A stretch of DNA of 64,000 nucleotides from Lithocarpus polystachyus (GCA_033629205.1 CM066162.1:19405452-19469451), one strand, 5' to 3'; numbered from the stretch's first letter, positions 11,338 through 23,542 are shown. The notes: generated from the sequence alone by a model not told the origin. A program made the numbers and translations.

Positions 11338-12395
11338 ATCTAGAGGCTTGTGTCTGGTTGGAGGAAACTTTGAAGAAGTTTGATCGCATCCTGGTTGTGG
11401 TATCACACTCCCAGGACTTCCTGAACGGTGTCTGCACAAACATTATCCATATGCAAAACAAGTCATTGAAGATTTACACTGGTAACTATGATCAATATGT
11501 TCAGACCCGTTCTGAACTGGAAGAGAACCAGATGAAACAGTACAAGTGGGAGCAGGAGCAGATCGCGTCAATGAAGGAATATATTGCTCGATTTGGGCAT
11601 GGGTCAGCAAAACTAGCTCGACAAGCACAGAGCAAAGAGAAAACATTGGCAAAAATGGAGCGAGGTGGACTTACTGAGAAGGTTGCGAGAGACAAGGTAT
11701 TGGTCTTCCGCTTTGTTGATGTTGGGAAGCTTCCTCCTCCTGTGCTTCAATTTGTGGAAGTAGCATTCGGTTATACACCTGATAATCTCATCTACAAGAA
11801 CCTCGACTTTGGGGTAGATTTGGACTCAAGGATAGCTCTGGTTGGTCCCAATGGAGCTGGTAAGAGTACACTGCTGAAGCTGATGACAGGTGATGTGGTT
11901 CCTACTGATGGCATGGTTCGGCGGCATAATCACCTTAGAATTGCACAGTTCCATCAGCATTTGGCTGAGAAACTTGACTTGGAGTTGTCTGCCCTTCAGT
12001 ACATGATTAGAGAGTACCCAGGAAATGAGGAAGAGAAAATGAGGGCAGCAATTGGGAAATTTGGACTGACTGGTAAAGCCCAGGTGATGCCTATGAAGAA
12101 TTTATCAGATGGGCAAAGGAGCCGGGTGATCTTTGCGTGGTTGGCGTACAGGCAACCTCAGTTGCTGCTGCTGGATGAGCCAACTAACCACTTGGATATT
12201 GAGACCATTGACTCACTGGCTGAGGCATTGAATGAGTGGGATGGGGGTTTGGTTCTTGTTAGCCATGATTTCAGGCTTATTAACCAGGTAGCCCATGAGA
12301 TATGGGTGTGTGAGAATCAAGCTGTTACCCGGTGGGAGGGTGATATTATGGACTTCAAGGCGCATCTCAAGCAAAGGGCTGGTTTATCTGATTGA
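11338..12395 (+). CDS. ABCF1: ABCF1 coding exon 5 (linker and ABC2), GCN20-type
   Basis: The last coding exon completes a 600-aa soluble protein with two ATP-binding domains and no membrane segments. ABCF1/GCN20-type proteins act with GCN1 in ribosome-associated translation control and eIF2alpha phosphorylation. In order, the exon gives the H-loop of ABC1 (VVVSHSQDFL), the long charged linker with the ABC tram region (EENQMKQYKWEQEQIASMKE), then ABC2 with Walker A GPNGAGKST (about 418-426), signature LSDGQ (504-508), Walker B LLLLDEPTNHLD (Glu about 529) and H-loop LVSHD. The stop is TGA at 12393. The length is close to the roughly 595 aa of plant ABCF1. No defect is visible, so this should be a working gene. 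Confidence 0.93.
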
Positions 12396-12830
12396 AGCCT
12401 TTAGGGGGGGGTGGATCCATCATTTGAGAGAGTATTATTAGTAAACCCTAGCTTTTACATAATATTACGGTTTAAGACAGGGATTAGCGCATCTGAGTGA
12501 GTTCTTCTCAGAGTGGCTTTTGCTGAAAGCCAACAAGCAGAATGGGTCATGAAGGCTTCGTTATTCTGATTATTGTTTCATGCTAACAGGTTCCTTGACC
12601 CCTTGCTTGGCTAGGTGATATTTTTGTATTTCGTCATTTATCTTTGTGCTTCTATTTTTACTTGGCTTTTGACCAAGTATTTTAACAATATTTATTTGTG
12701 ATGGTCATAACGCATATTTGAACCATCTTGTACCTGTGGTTTCCTCGAGAATGATATGTACTGGAGAGCGTATTTGCTATATTATTTTAGCCCTATATTC
12801 CTATTGTCCTTGCACTAAAATTTTATGGGG
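12396..12830 (+). other. ABCF1: ABCF1 3'UTR (approximate)
   Basis: T-rich DNA follows the ABCF1 stop with no further ORF. The cleavage site cannot be placed from sequence alone; 12.7-12.83 kb is a reasonable range. Confidence 0.4.
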
Positions 12831-12944
12831 AAGTTTGATGTTGAAAAAGGTACTAAAGTGGAACTAGGTGTTTTCTTTTTTGAATACATGCCCTTCCCTC
12901 ATTCTCTGTATGTTACTGGAAACAGAGAGTTTATTTCATAATTA

Positions 12945-12996
12945 AGATATTATGTTAATGTTGCTCAAAAAAAAAAAAAAAGATATTATGTTAATG
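12945..12996 (+). mobile_element. Ultra-short A-tailed insert with perfect 16-bp repeats
   Basis: AGATATTATGTTAATG occurs at 12945-12960 and again, identical, at 12981-12996. Between the two copies is only TTGCTC followed by a run of A (20 bp). A perfect 16-bp duplication around an oligo-A tail is the hallmark of target-primed reverse transcription. Here almost nothing but the tail was copied. Confidence 0.65.
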
Positions 12997-14065
12997 GACC
13001 TAATCGTGTATAGTGTCAAGTGAGGTTCTCTGCCTTTTTAAGAACTGTAAAAATGGATGGAGCAATCAATGGAAGAGGAATTGTAGTCGTTTAATTACGC
13101 TATCAGATAAATTCGTTCATTTTATGAATGTGAGGAGCAAAACGAAATATAAATGAAAGTTGCATAATATGGGAAAATATATTTTATGAGATTGTTTCAT
13201 GAAATAACCTCTCACAATTTAGGGGTTGTTTGTAGTAGCGCAATACGTTCCTTTCTGTGATCTATTGTTTTCACTGTGCACTTATTCTCCATCATTCACT
13301 TATAGATCAAGCATATATCTCTCTTTTTGATATAATGTATTCATTTCATGTCTATTCGAACCAAGCCATTCTCTCTTTACAAGTCTTTCACGTGGTTGCA
13401 CATTTTATACTCCAAAACTAGATAGGACAAGGCAGCATTCTATTACTCACACAAGTTCTTAAATCCCAAAAGATAGTATATTTTAAGATAACAACCAATC
13501 CAAAAGGCAAGAGTTGTATATTGAGTCGAACTCTACAATAATGCTCCAATCTAGAAAACAAGAGTTATTATTTGAGCTAAATTCTACACCACAAGCATCA
13601 TTTACAAACCTCGAAAGTACAATCAGACTGAAACGGTTCATAAACACAAATGGTCTTAAACCTCTCACAAACATAAACTATCATAAATAAATAAAAAATA
13701 ATAAAAAATAAAAAATCTCAATACCCACTAACAAACTAAAATAATGAGACTTTACCATCCAGTCCATCCTTAAACCCCAATACACCCTATGATGCTTTTG
13801 TACTTAAAAAAAATTAAAAAAAAAAAAAAAAAAAAAAGACTTTTACCGTTCTCAAACCCCAATACACCCAATAATAGTGCTTTTGTACTCAAAAAATAAG
13901 CAAGCCATCGACTCATACACATTGGTCTATCCATAAGAACTACAAAACTAATATTCAAAAAAACCTCCACCATGTTTTTGTTTTTATTTTTATTTTTTAT
14001 GAATCTTTTTCTCCTTATATGGGATTGGTGGGACTCTAAAGTCAACAAACTCTTTACTAGATTGC

Positions 14066-14092
<27 letters not shown>
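14066..14092. repeat. (AT)n microsatellite
   Basis: About 13 uninterrupted AT units in intergenic DNA. Confidence 0.95.
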
Positions 14093-14097
<5 letters not shown>

Positions 14098-14200
14098 TAT
14101 TATTAAGTGACATACTTTTCTTATTGTACCTAGATACACTCGCCCAAACATCATGCCTTTTCAACCAATAAGGTATCAATGACTTTTAATCTTTTTAGTG

Positions 14201-14262
14201 ATGCGAAGGGTACCTTTTTTTTTTTTCTTTTTTTCTTTTTTGGAGAAGAATGCAAAGGGTAC
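14201..14262 (-). mobile_element. Short T-rich insert with 13-bp direct repeats
   Basis: ATGCGAAGGGTAC (14201-14213) and ATGCAAAGGGTAC (14250-14262) flank a 36-bp insert. Read on the minus strand the insert is CTTCTCC followed by A-rich sequence. This is the same architecture as the inserts at 12.95 and 62.85 kb, but on the other strand and with one mismatch in the repeat. Confidence 0.5.
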
Positions 14263-15068
14263 TTGGAGTGAATTTTAATGTATTGCCGTATCCATACATT
14301 AGTCACGAAGACACATCTACAATATATCATAACTTAAAAGCTTTGGTTAAAAAGCCAATCCAAATGCTCTAAGTATTCATCCCGCAATCCTATGAGGAGT
14401 TCAACAAGAACAAATTAACATTTGGTGCACTGGATGATGATAACATGTCAATCCAAATACTTCACAAATGTTGCTAAACTACTAGACACAAATGCATGAG
14501 ATATTTTCTCATTCATATTCGACATGTGAGCACATGACAAAAGAAAAGTCTTATTCAGGTGTTCCACAGTATTACATTTACACCGACAACCACGTTTTTG
14601 GATTATACTCAATGTTATTGCAAAGAAGGCGTGACTACTGTACAGATATTTTAATATATAAAAAGCACATGTCAATAGAAAATAAAAGGTGCAAAATAGA
14701 ACAAGATAATGTTATCCTATTTAGTTTCACGCGGTGTCTGCATTTTGTTCTGTAATATAACTATACACATGTTCATCGAAATAGTGTGTTTCACATAATC
14801 ACATGTTCTTACTTCTTAGAGGCTCTTAATAGAAAAATGAGAAAAATGTAAAATCTAGACCCTCAGCTTCTGTAATTTCTATCTACATATTTTGATCTGA
14901 GATATATGGTGCAACCCTTAAAACAACTATTCATAAAAAAAATATCCTTGACACATAAATATCTGCATTCAGATAACTGTTAACTGTTAGATCCTTAAAT
15001 ACCAACTTAACCGGGTTAGCTTTAAAAATGGAGGAAAAAGTTGACTGGCTTGGTTAAAGTGGTACGAA

Positions 15069-15426
15069 GAAACAATACGGGTCACAATGGAGATGTCGTC
15101 TCAGAAGAGAAATTGATAGGGTGTCAAGACCAGGCTTGGGAAGATTGCTAGGGTGTCAGGAAACTTGGTTTTGCTTCTGCTACCAAGTGTCAGAGTTTTT
15201 GGCATTGGTTTTTTGGTAGTTGCCAATAGATTAGTTCTTTCATTGTTGCAATTTGCTTTCTGCTGTAACTTTGGCTAATTGTGTAGTTCTTTTTTCAGAA
15301 CTCGGTTTGAGGGGTTGTTTGAGTGATTGTGTTTAGAGTTAGTACATCAAAGCTGATTCTTTGCTGATTTGTACTTGATATCTTCTTGATGGAATTACCG
15401 ACTTATCACAAAAATAATAATAATAA
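15069..15426 (+). mobile_element. 5'-truncated LINE-like retroposon
   Basis: This 358-bp segment ends in ACTTATCACAAAAATAATAA, a tail style seen on plant L1-type elements. The flanks are AAAGTGGTACGAA (15056-15068) and AACGTGGTACCAA (15427-15439), 11 of 13 identical, so a decayed target duplication is plausible. No reverse transcriptase survives. The 3' end shares TTATCA before the A-run with the shorter insert at 5998-6044. It could also be a SINE or a processed transcript. Confidence 0.45.
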
Positions 15427-15439
15427 AACGTGGTACCAA

Positions 15440-17025
15440 CCCGCCATGCATGAGTACTTGAACTATAGCTATCATAGTAAATGTTTTGACCAGCACAGTG
15501 GAGCCCCATTGCATGTTTTGCAATCAGGTTGACGAAAATAGAGAAACAAAAAGTACATTTTACTTTAATCAGCATTTTAGACTTTAGCTGTGAAATTCAT
15601 AAGATGGGATCGGAACTTCAAGTTTGGTCTGGTCTTTGAAGTAGAGGGCCATTTAATTATTGAAGGCTTTCGAGCATCCATGGACTTTTTCATTGCCTTC
15701 TAGTGTTAATAAATTTGTAACAAAAAAATGGCAGCACACACAGGATGAGAGATGTTTTGCTTTGAGGGAAAACCGAAGTCTTTAGAACATAATTTTAAAC
15801 TAGTGTTTTACAACAAATAAATCTCTTCTATTCATTATTTGGTGACTAGTCAAATTTAAATAGATTACACTTGATCAGTGCCGGAATCAGGAATGATCGT
15901 TGGAGGGTCATATGGAATATGTTGTCCACATTGTGGTAACAAACATATTTGTATTCTATTATTTTGTAAATTTTCATTGCATAGTGTTAGGACATATGTA
16001 ATTCAATGTTAAGAATATATGTCAATGTTTTGTGTAGTTGGCTAATCTTTTGACAAAACGCACTTTACTTATAATTGGATAAATCTAGGATAAGTTTAGT
16101 ACTTCAAGAAACCTTCTTTCAAGATCAAGTGTTAAAACCATGCAAGTTTGTCCAAGAATCAAGGAAGAAAGTGCAGGAGTTTAAAGCTCGATAGCTAGCA
16201 TCTATTGAGGTTTAAAAGCTGCTGAAGCACGTGACTCAACAGCTAGCTCGATAGATAAGGTATCTGTCGAGGTTTATAACTTTTCACTACACATAGGCAT
16301 AGGATTCCTTAATCTAACCCTAAGGCAGTAACAGTTATACTGGAAAAAATGATCAATACAATTTTACTGAAACTTGAGAAATATTGAATGTAAAAAAAAA
16401 ATAATAATAATAAAAATCTCCTTTTCAATTTTACTCCTCATGCCCTTTTGAAATGTTGCGGTATCTCATGCCTTTGATGGCATATGTAAATCAAGATGGT
16501 TAGAATCTCATCCTAACTCGATATAATTTTCTAGAATAAGAAAATTTCAATATTTTATACCATAATATACACAAAAAGAAATTTTCAATATTTTTTCAAG
16601 CAAATTTGGATACAAAAAATCAAATAACAATTGAATTTTTTCCCTTTCAACGCTGGCAAATTTTGTTTGGCTTAGCTCATTCATCTCGTCTCCTATTATG
16701 CTGCAATACTACTTCTTATCTTTGGGTCCAAATTATGGGTCTGAATTTAGTAAGGATGGGGTGTAAAACCCATGTTTTACACCATCTAATAAGAGAATAC
16801 CACATCAGTTTTTTATTTAAAATTCAATACAACTTACCACACATAATAACATTTCAATAAACTTATAGTTAAGTTGGATTTTCAAATAGGTATTATAATT
16901 GATTAAGTATGATTATACCTATTCTTTAATATATAATATGATGATGTGACATGTATTTTGCGAGATGGTATCTCATACAGGGCCATGTGTCAATGTGACA
17001 CATGTCTCATGCACGCAGCGCATAC
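15440..17025. other. Intergenic DNA, no gene seen
   Basis: No supported gene. Around 16180-16280 the text AGCTCGATAG recurs alongside ATCTGTCGAGGTTT, which may be a fragment of an old repeat. I cannot bound it. Confidence 0.5.
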
Positions 17026-17030
17026 GAAAG

Positions 17031-17818
17031 TGTAAGGTCACAATTCGGATTCCCAGTCCACCAGGAGGATAGACTTAGGCCCAAAAAGCCCAAAACAATA
17101 AATTTGTAAAGAGTAGATTGGGAAAATTGGGATATAATGTGTTAAAAATAAGTATAATAGATTCAAGCCCACAAATGAATAAAAGATTGAACAAGTTTAT
17201 TTTAAGAAAAATGTCCTCGACTCAATCCGAGGAGAATTATTTCAGTATATTGATATGCAAAATGGTTACAAATTTGATTCTCTCCCTCTCTCTCCCCCTG
17301 AGTCTTTTCTTCCTTTTATACTCTCTTTTTCTCCTCCTATTGCTCTCCACGTGCAAGTTTAATGGTTAGTGTTGTTACTTGTCCCATCAGTCCCTTCCGG
17401 AAGTCTTTACATAATAGCTATAAGGCTGAAAATCATTGTTCAGATATCACCTCTACATTAATACGGCCAGAAGATTAGCTGTAGAACATTCAATGCGGTG
17501 GTAGCAGTTTTCCCCTTTGATATCTTAGGATTCTCACCTGCTATACGTTTCTGCAATACTTATCTGTTTCAACTGAACTCTCTGGAGTGTTCTCCTGAAT
17601 GGCAAACCACAAAAACGGACCTCGGCTTTGGTTATCCGAGGTGACATTTGTCCTCGGCACTACTTCCTGGGTCACTACGTTCAAAACTAACTTATTTATC
17701 TATCAACACAGACTCTCTTGGCAGAGTTTACCTATCCTCGGACAAACCTTAGTCCTCGGCTTGGGCTCTAGACCCAACATGTATGTGGATAAGAAATTCC
17801 TAACCCAATGCTCCTACA
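17031..17818 (-). repeat. 3' LTR of the Tat element
   Basis: This 788-bp LTR reads TGTAAGGTCACAATTC at its plus-strand left end and GCTCCTACA at its right end. It carries the minus-strand TATA motif (plus-strand CCTTTTATACTC near 17314-17325), as does the other LTR. Scattered substitutions separate the two copies. Confidence 0.92.
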
Positions 17819-17832
17819 ATAGCCCCTCGAGA
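17819..17832 (-). other. Polypurine tract candidate
   Basis: Read on the minus strand, CTCGAGGGGCTAT stands directly before the 3' LTR start (TGTAGGAG). The purine-rich GAGGGG core fits plus-strand priming, although the TAT next to the LTR breaks it. Confidence 0.5.
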
Positions 17833-18364
17833 TACTTCTTTTTGGATCCTCGGGAAGAAAGGAGGATTTTGATGTCATTGTACTTGCTCTGTGCCCATTT
17901 CAGTTCACCTCTACTTACAAAGATGCCTTTTTAACTACTCAAGACATGCTCCTTATGCTGCAGCGCTAAAGACAAGTTTTCATTAAATTCTTACGGCTCC
18001 CTGTCTCCCACGTTCTATGGCGTGATGCAAATCAAACGACTAAGAATTATGTTGGGGCATGGGCAGGAATTTTCCAACTTTTGGTTTTCTTTTTGATATA
18101 TATACCACTTAAATCAATTTCCCACCTCATTTTAGCATTCACCTAGTTCTAGCATATATACACTGAACCTATCAGCACTCATTTTTTACTCGTGTCCTTA
18201 CAAATACCAAAAACTTATCCGAGGAGACCTTCTTCACTTTTGTAAGTCTTCATAAGTCCTTAAACTTTCTTTTTCCATATTATTTTCTGTTCTTTGTATT
18301 TTTCCTCTCCTCGACTCTATTTTTTCTTCTCAATCTTCTTAGACCCCTCCAAACCCTTTAAAAA

Positions 18365-20926
18365 ATGAGTAGATTTAAGCATTTGGTAGACTCCGAGGAG
18401 GCCATAGAAAACTTTAAAGCTCAGTATAGGATTCCTCCAAGAGTAGGGATTAGATATTGCAAAGAAGGTGAGTGGCATGAGAAAAGGCGGGAGGGAGAAG
18501 TAGTTATCCCAATGATCGCTTTATAGAAGGAGGGATGAGGATCCCTATGGGTACAATCATGAGAGACTACCTTAGAGCTCATAGGTTTGGCACCCACTCA
18601 GTGTGCCCCAAATATCTTTAGGATTCTAGGCTCCATAGATGCCCTTAATGAAAGAATGGGTTTAGGTCTGACCCATCACGACGTCAACTAGGTCTACAAC
18701 CTTCTCCACCTAAAAGGGCAAGGGTACTACTTGAAGTCAAGATACCCTGAGGTTAGGCTTATTCAATGCCTCTTCGAATCCAACAAGGGGGGTTGAAAAA
18801 AGACTTTTTGATCGTGTCAGGGGAGTGGCACAATGGCCTCCCTTGCTTGACGAGAAAGGGGCAACCAGGTGGAGTCTTAGGCTTTAGAAGAATTTCCTTC
18901 CATTAACTCTTTTCCTTGTATTTGTGCCATTTCTGACTCTAACAATTCTTTGTTTCTTTGTTGGATTTGCAGATAAACACGCTACCGAGCCGAACTTCAG
19001 TTTGGTAAAATAAAGATAGTTTAGAAAAATCTTGAGAGCCGAGCAGTTCGTGAGCACGGACGGTTAACTGCGAGCGACTCACCTAATATTGGGGTATACG
19101 CTGATCTCGTCCAGCTTCTAAGGGCCCAAGTGCATTATAAGGGCCAAAGACCCCCGTCTACGTCAGATAAGCATAGTCGTCCCCGATTTCTTCTTCTCGA
19201 AAGCGTTCCGATTCCAGAAGGCACCCTCCTCACTCAACCCATCCTAGAGGGTGTGCCCAAGATAGACTCACTTCCATAGCGCCAAGCCGAGGAAGGGACT
19301 TCTTATTATTCGATCCCCATAAAGGAAGAGAAAGAAAAGCAGCAAAAAGTGGTAGAAATGTCTGATTCTGAGGACGAATTTGACATCTTCAATCAAATTT
19401 TGTCTTCTAAAGTTTCTCCGAGTGATTTTGACCATTCTTCTCCAGCCCAATCCATCCAACATCAAGGCGTTGTTCCCACTCCAGATGACATGGGAATTCA
19501 GTGCAAACAAAGGTCCAGCTTGCAAGAGTTGCTGGAGTCCCAACCAGGGGGAAAGCTCCTAGGAAGGGAGCTCAAACCAGACTCCCCACTCCTCCACTAG
19601 CTCCTTCCCTCCGATTAGAACCAGCTGACTTGAAGCGGAAGAAAGAAGCCAAGGGGAAAGAGATGGTAGAAGTCAGCAAAATCCACCCTTCCTTGGAGGA
19701 GGAGGCCTAGAGGGTGGCCAAACAGACCAAGGTAGGGTAGAAGGGCACTGAGAGGAGAAGTGACCCTCAGGCTGAGCCCATTTCCTGGCTGCCTGCCCCT
19801 ATACTAGATGGGGCCCTCATGCCGACCAGTGCCTCCAAAAGGGACTATCAAGGAGGCAAGGCCGGTTACGTTGTCGATGTAGTGGAGCAGGCTCTTTTGC
19901 TCCCCGAGGATATGGTTGAGTTCTGGTTCATGACGAGGCACGAGGTCTTCCTTAGCCTTAAAAGATATCTGGCGATGGTATGCTCCTTCTCCTTCTCTCT
20001 TGTTAATGTTGTTGTTGTTGTTGTTGTTGTTATTTTATTTTATTTTTTTTTATTTTTTTTTTTGAACTCCCTTTCCTCTTTTTATAACCCCTTTTTTTTG
20101 TAGGCTATTCAGGCTTCCTTCAGGGTGGAGGAGATAACCAACTTCTGCCACAGGCAGATGAAGGAAGAAGAGGAAAGGCGCATTTTCGCCATGAACTCCC
20201 TTAATGCAGCTGAGAGGAACATTCAAGAGCTTAAGAAGAAGTTGCTATAAGAGGAGAAGGAGAGAAAGAATGCAATTACAGCCCTTGACAGTGCAGAAAA
20301 GCAAGCAGAGGGCCAAAGGGTGCTCTTTTGTAACGCTGGGGACCAACTGGCCGCCTTCAAAGCCTAAATCCCTGCTCTGAAAAAGAGATTGGAGGAGGCT
20401 AAGATAGCAAGGGTACTGGCCGAGAAGGCTCGGGATCAAGCCAAGTAGGACGAATATGATCTTGGTGTGGCGAAGACCGAAGAAGCCCTTAGGGCTGAGG
20501 TGTCCGGGGTGTGTAGGACATATTGCTCCCAAGTATGGAGCGAAGTACTCAACCAAGCTGGAGTTGAGGCTTCATCTATACTCAGGAAGGCAAAGAATGT
20601 GTTCTACCCCCCTGCCATCCGAGAATCTATCCCTTCTGGTTCGAAGAAAGGTGGCAGAAGTGGGTAAGGACACCGTGGCTAATGTCTTACCTTCTTCAGA
20701 CAAACCCACTGAGGGGGCCGAGCATCCCGAGGTTACAGAAAAAGAAAAGGATGTTGTCCAGGGAGTAGCCCCTAATGCAATGAAACCTTCAACTGCCACG
20801 CAGGGTCCCCCTACAGAGAAGGAAGTCTCACAAAAGATGGAGATTGTTCTGACCACCCTTCCTTTCTCTACCAAGGCCGACCTAGTAAGCAAAGACCCTG
20901 AGGTCTCTGATGCTACTTCTACCTAG
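18365..20926 (+). pseudogene. Antisense extra ORF of the Tat element, spliced-looking and degenerate
   Basis: This gene-like stretch lies between integrase and the 3' LTR, on the strand opposite gag-pol. It opens with ATG at 18365 (MSRFKHLVDSEEAIENFKAQ) and soon meets a stop. Homologous-looking pieces then follow in shifting frames: GGMRIPMGTIMRDYLRAHRF near 18533, an acidic SDSEDEFDIFNQ segment at 19360, and a long charged coiled-coil region at 20110-20660 (EEEERRIFAMNSLNAAERNI). A clean intron can be read at 19978-20103 (ATG/GTATGC to TTTGTAG), keeping the frame into AIQASFRVEEI. Extra ORFs, some of them antisense, are known in Tat and Athila elements. The function is unknown. Several stops make this copy non-functional. 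Confidence 0.65.
19978..20103 (+). other. Predicted intron in the antisense ORF
   Basis: The donor is GATG/GTATGC and the acceptor a T-rich tract ending TTGTAG. The interior holds (GTT)n and T-runs that cannot code, while both flanks read in one frame. The plus-strand splice signals show that the ORF was expressed antisense to the retrotransposon. Confidence 0.6.
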
Positions 20927-20929
20927 CCT

Positions 20930-22420
20930 ATTCATGCACCTCCCAAGGACAAAATTGTAATAAAGAAAGAATAGCTTCTGGTGTATTTTTTTTAGATGTT
21001 TATTTTTACTTTCAAAGTTTGTAATTGATATGGTAACTTTGTACTTGACCTACCTCTTTCCGAGGCTTTAAGTAATGAAAACTTTGAACATTTTCTTTTC
21101 TTCTTTAATTCTGATACTGATATTGAGATGACTTCTGTGTTTGCCTAACACTTAGCAAAATTGATAATGAGATACAATTAATCTTGTTAATATGCAAACT
21201 TAGTAGAAAACTTATTCTACTTCGTGTGGTTAGCAGTAAGCCGAATTAATTCTACTAAGTGTTTCACCTCGGCAAAACATAAACTAAACTTCAAAAACTA
21301 TATGAGCTAATGTGATATGCATACAAGTTTAGAAATTATTTCTTCCATTACTTATTAGTAAGTCCTAAGAACAAAAAAGATAATCAATCTTTAAACAGAT
21401 ATAAATACGCTTATACATGCCTTAAGTGATGCTTATGAGCATCCATTTAAGCTTGTCTATTATGACAAAGTTTTTCGCTGCTTAGAATAACTGATTATTT
21501 TTAACATTCAAGCAATCAGTAAGAAGCACTTAGTCACCTTTATGTTTGGAGAAAATGCCAGAAAGTATAAATTCATTCAAAGTACACAGTCCGAAGAGTC
21601 AGACAACACTAAGGCCTTGTTTATTACTTAGAATAATGGCGGGAAGATATCAATTTTCCCAGAGTATGTGGTCCAAGGAACTAGGCATTACCCAGGGTCT
21701 GTTTGACATTTAGATAAATGTCATGGAGTATCAATTTTCCCAAAGCATGTGGTCCGAGGGGCCAAGCATAGCTAAGGTGCTGTTTAATACTTAGATAGAT
21801 AACATAAAGTATTAATTTTTCCAAACCATGTGGTCCGAGGGGCCAAGCATAGCTAAGGTGCTGTTTAATACTTAGATAAATGGCATGAGGTGTTAATTTT
21901 TCCAAAGCATGTGGTCCGAGGATCCATACATAGCTAAGGTTCTGTTTAACACTTGGATAGATACCAAAAAGATATCAATTTTCCCAAGGTATGCGGTCCG
22001 AGGATCCAAGCATAACCAAGGTTCTGTTTGATACTTTGATAGATGTCATGGGGTGTTAATTTTCCCAAAACATGTGGTCCGAGGAGCCAGGCATAACTAA
22101 GGTTCTGTTTAACACTTAGATAAATGTCATGGAGTATTAATTTTCTCAAAGCATGTAGTTCGAGGATTCAGGCATAGCTAAAATGATGTTTAATACTTAG
22201 ATAGATGATATGAAGTATTAATTTTCTCAAAGCATGTAGTCCAAGGATCCAAGCACAGCTAAGGTTTTGTTTAATACTTGAAGTAATAGTAGAAAGACAT
22301 CAATTTTCCCAAGTTATGTGGTCCGAGGAGTTAGGCATGACCAAGGATCTATTTAATACTTGGATAAATAATATTTGACATGCAAGATAACCAACCCAAA
22401 CATGGTAAAGCACATTCTTA
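20930..22420 (-). other. Untranslated region between pol and the antisense ORF
   Basis: Non-coding in both directions apart from repeat-derived open frames. The part nearest integrase is a tandem array (21588-22400). The remainder, 20930-21587, is AT-rich with no recognisable feature. Confidence 0.6.
21588..22400 (-). repeat. 81-bp tandem repeat array, about 10 units
   Basis: The landmark GGTCC (or a one-base variant) occurs at 21588, 21670, 21751, 21832, 21913, 21995, 22076, 22157, 22238 and 22320, giving spacings of 81 or 82 bp. Each unit contains GTTTAATACTTAGATA and TTAATTTTCCCAAA-like segments. Because 81 is a multiple of three, minus-strand frames stay open and read as 27-residue repeats (for example YLSIKQHLSYAWPLGPH). 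I regard these as by-products and not as a protein. Confidence 0.92.
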
Positions 22421-23540
22421 TTAATAATAATATCTTCTCAAGTTATTTACATTCCAAGGGCGTGATACAGCCCTTTCTTCTAGATCTTCTAGATGGTATG
22501 CACCTATTCCTGCTACAGATATAACACGATGCGGTCCCTCCCAGTTTGGCTCCAATTTTCCCCAAGCTAAGCTCTTTGCAGAACCCATAACCTTTCTCAA
22601 TACCAAATCACCAGGCACCAATGGCCTTTTAATTTCATGTTGGCATCATACCCCTACTTAAGCTTATGTTGATAGTAGGCCAATTGAACCATTGTGTTTC
22701 TCTTCGCTCTTTAATTAACTCCAAACTTTTCTCCAATAAGTCATCGTTGCTACTTGGAGCGAAAAAGCTCGTTCTCAATGTTGGGAATCCAATTTCCAGT
22801 GGAATAACAGCCTCGGCTCCATAAGTCATTGAAAAAGGGGTTTCCCCAGTAGACCTTCGAGGTGTAGTCTGGTATGTCCAAAGGACGTGTGGCAGCTCCT
22901 CTACCCATCTTCCCTTGGCATCATCCAACCTCTTCTTGAGCCCACTCACTATGACCTTATTTACAACCTCAACTTGCCCATTTCCCGTGAATAAGCTGGA
23001 GTGGAATACCTGTTAGTTATTCCTAGTTCGTAGAAGTACCTCCTGAAAGATTTACTGTCAAATTGAAGTCTATTATCCGAGATAAGGGTGTGCGGGACTC
23101 CAAATCAAGTGACAATGTTTTTTCAGACAAACTTCTTGGCGTCTACATATCTGATATTTGTCAGTGGTTTAGCTTCAACCCATTTAGTGAAATAATCCGT
23201 GCCGACCAAAAACTACTTCTTATTCCCTGCTACTTTGGGGAAGGGACCTACAATGTCCAAGCCCCACTAAGCAAAAGGCCAAGAGCTGGACAGAGGATTA
23301 AGGACTCCTCCTCCCGGCTAATGGATGTTTGGTGCAAATCTCTGGCACTGATCACACTTCTTCATGTACTTTTGCGCTTCTCTTTGCATGTTGAGCCACC
23401 AATACCTCTAAGTGAGGGCCCTGTGAGATAAAGAACTTCCTCCTGTATGGCTTCCACAAATTCCTTCATGTAACTCTTCCAAAAGTATCTTAACTGCTTC
23501 AGGGTGTATGCACAATAGATACGGGCTAGAAAAGGATTTT
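22421..23540 (-). pseudogene. Integrase of the Tat element, disrupted
   Basis: The C-terminal part is open at 22635-22949 (RSTGETPFSMTYGAEAVIPL, the conserved segment after the catalytic core) and 22421-22621 (LVLRKVMGSAKS and NWEGPHRVISVAGIGAYHLE, the chromodomain-like tail region). The catalytic core and zinc-binding N-terminus can be followed upstream only by changing frame, with LDIVGPFPKV and WVEAKP readable near 23200. Stops and shifts rule out a working integrase. Confidence 0.8.
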
Positions 23541-23542
23541 TT

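Larger units (their letters stand above)
12997..15055. other. Intergenic DNA, no gene seen
   Basis: AT-rich sequence without credible ORFs. It holds a partial tandem duplication near 13765-13895 (both halves contain AAACCCCAATACACCC followed by GCTTTTGTACT), an AT microsatellite at 14066-14092, and a short T-rich insert with direct repeats at 14201-14262. Confidence 0.55.

Noticed and set aside
16170..16290. Repeated GCTCGATAG/GTCGAGG text as an LTR fragment
   Set aside because: It is suggestive of an old repeat, but no ends, duplication or second copy could be identified in the window.
21681..22149. Minus-strand repeat protein with 27-residue units
   Set aside because: It is the translation of the 81-bp tandem array. 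The units contain stops elsewhere and there is no start or domain.
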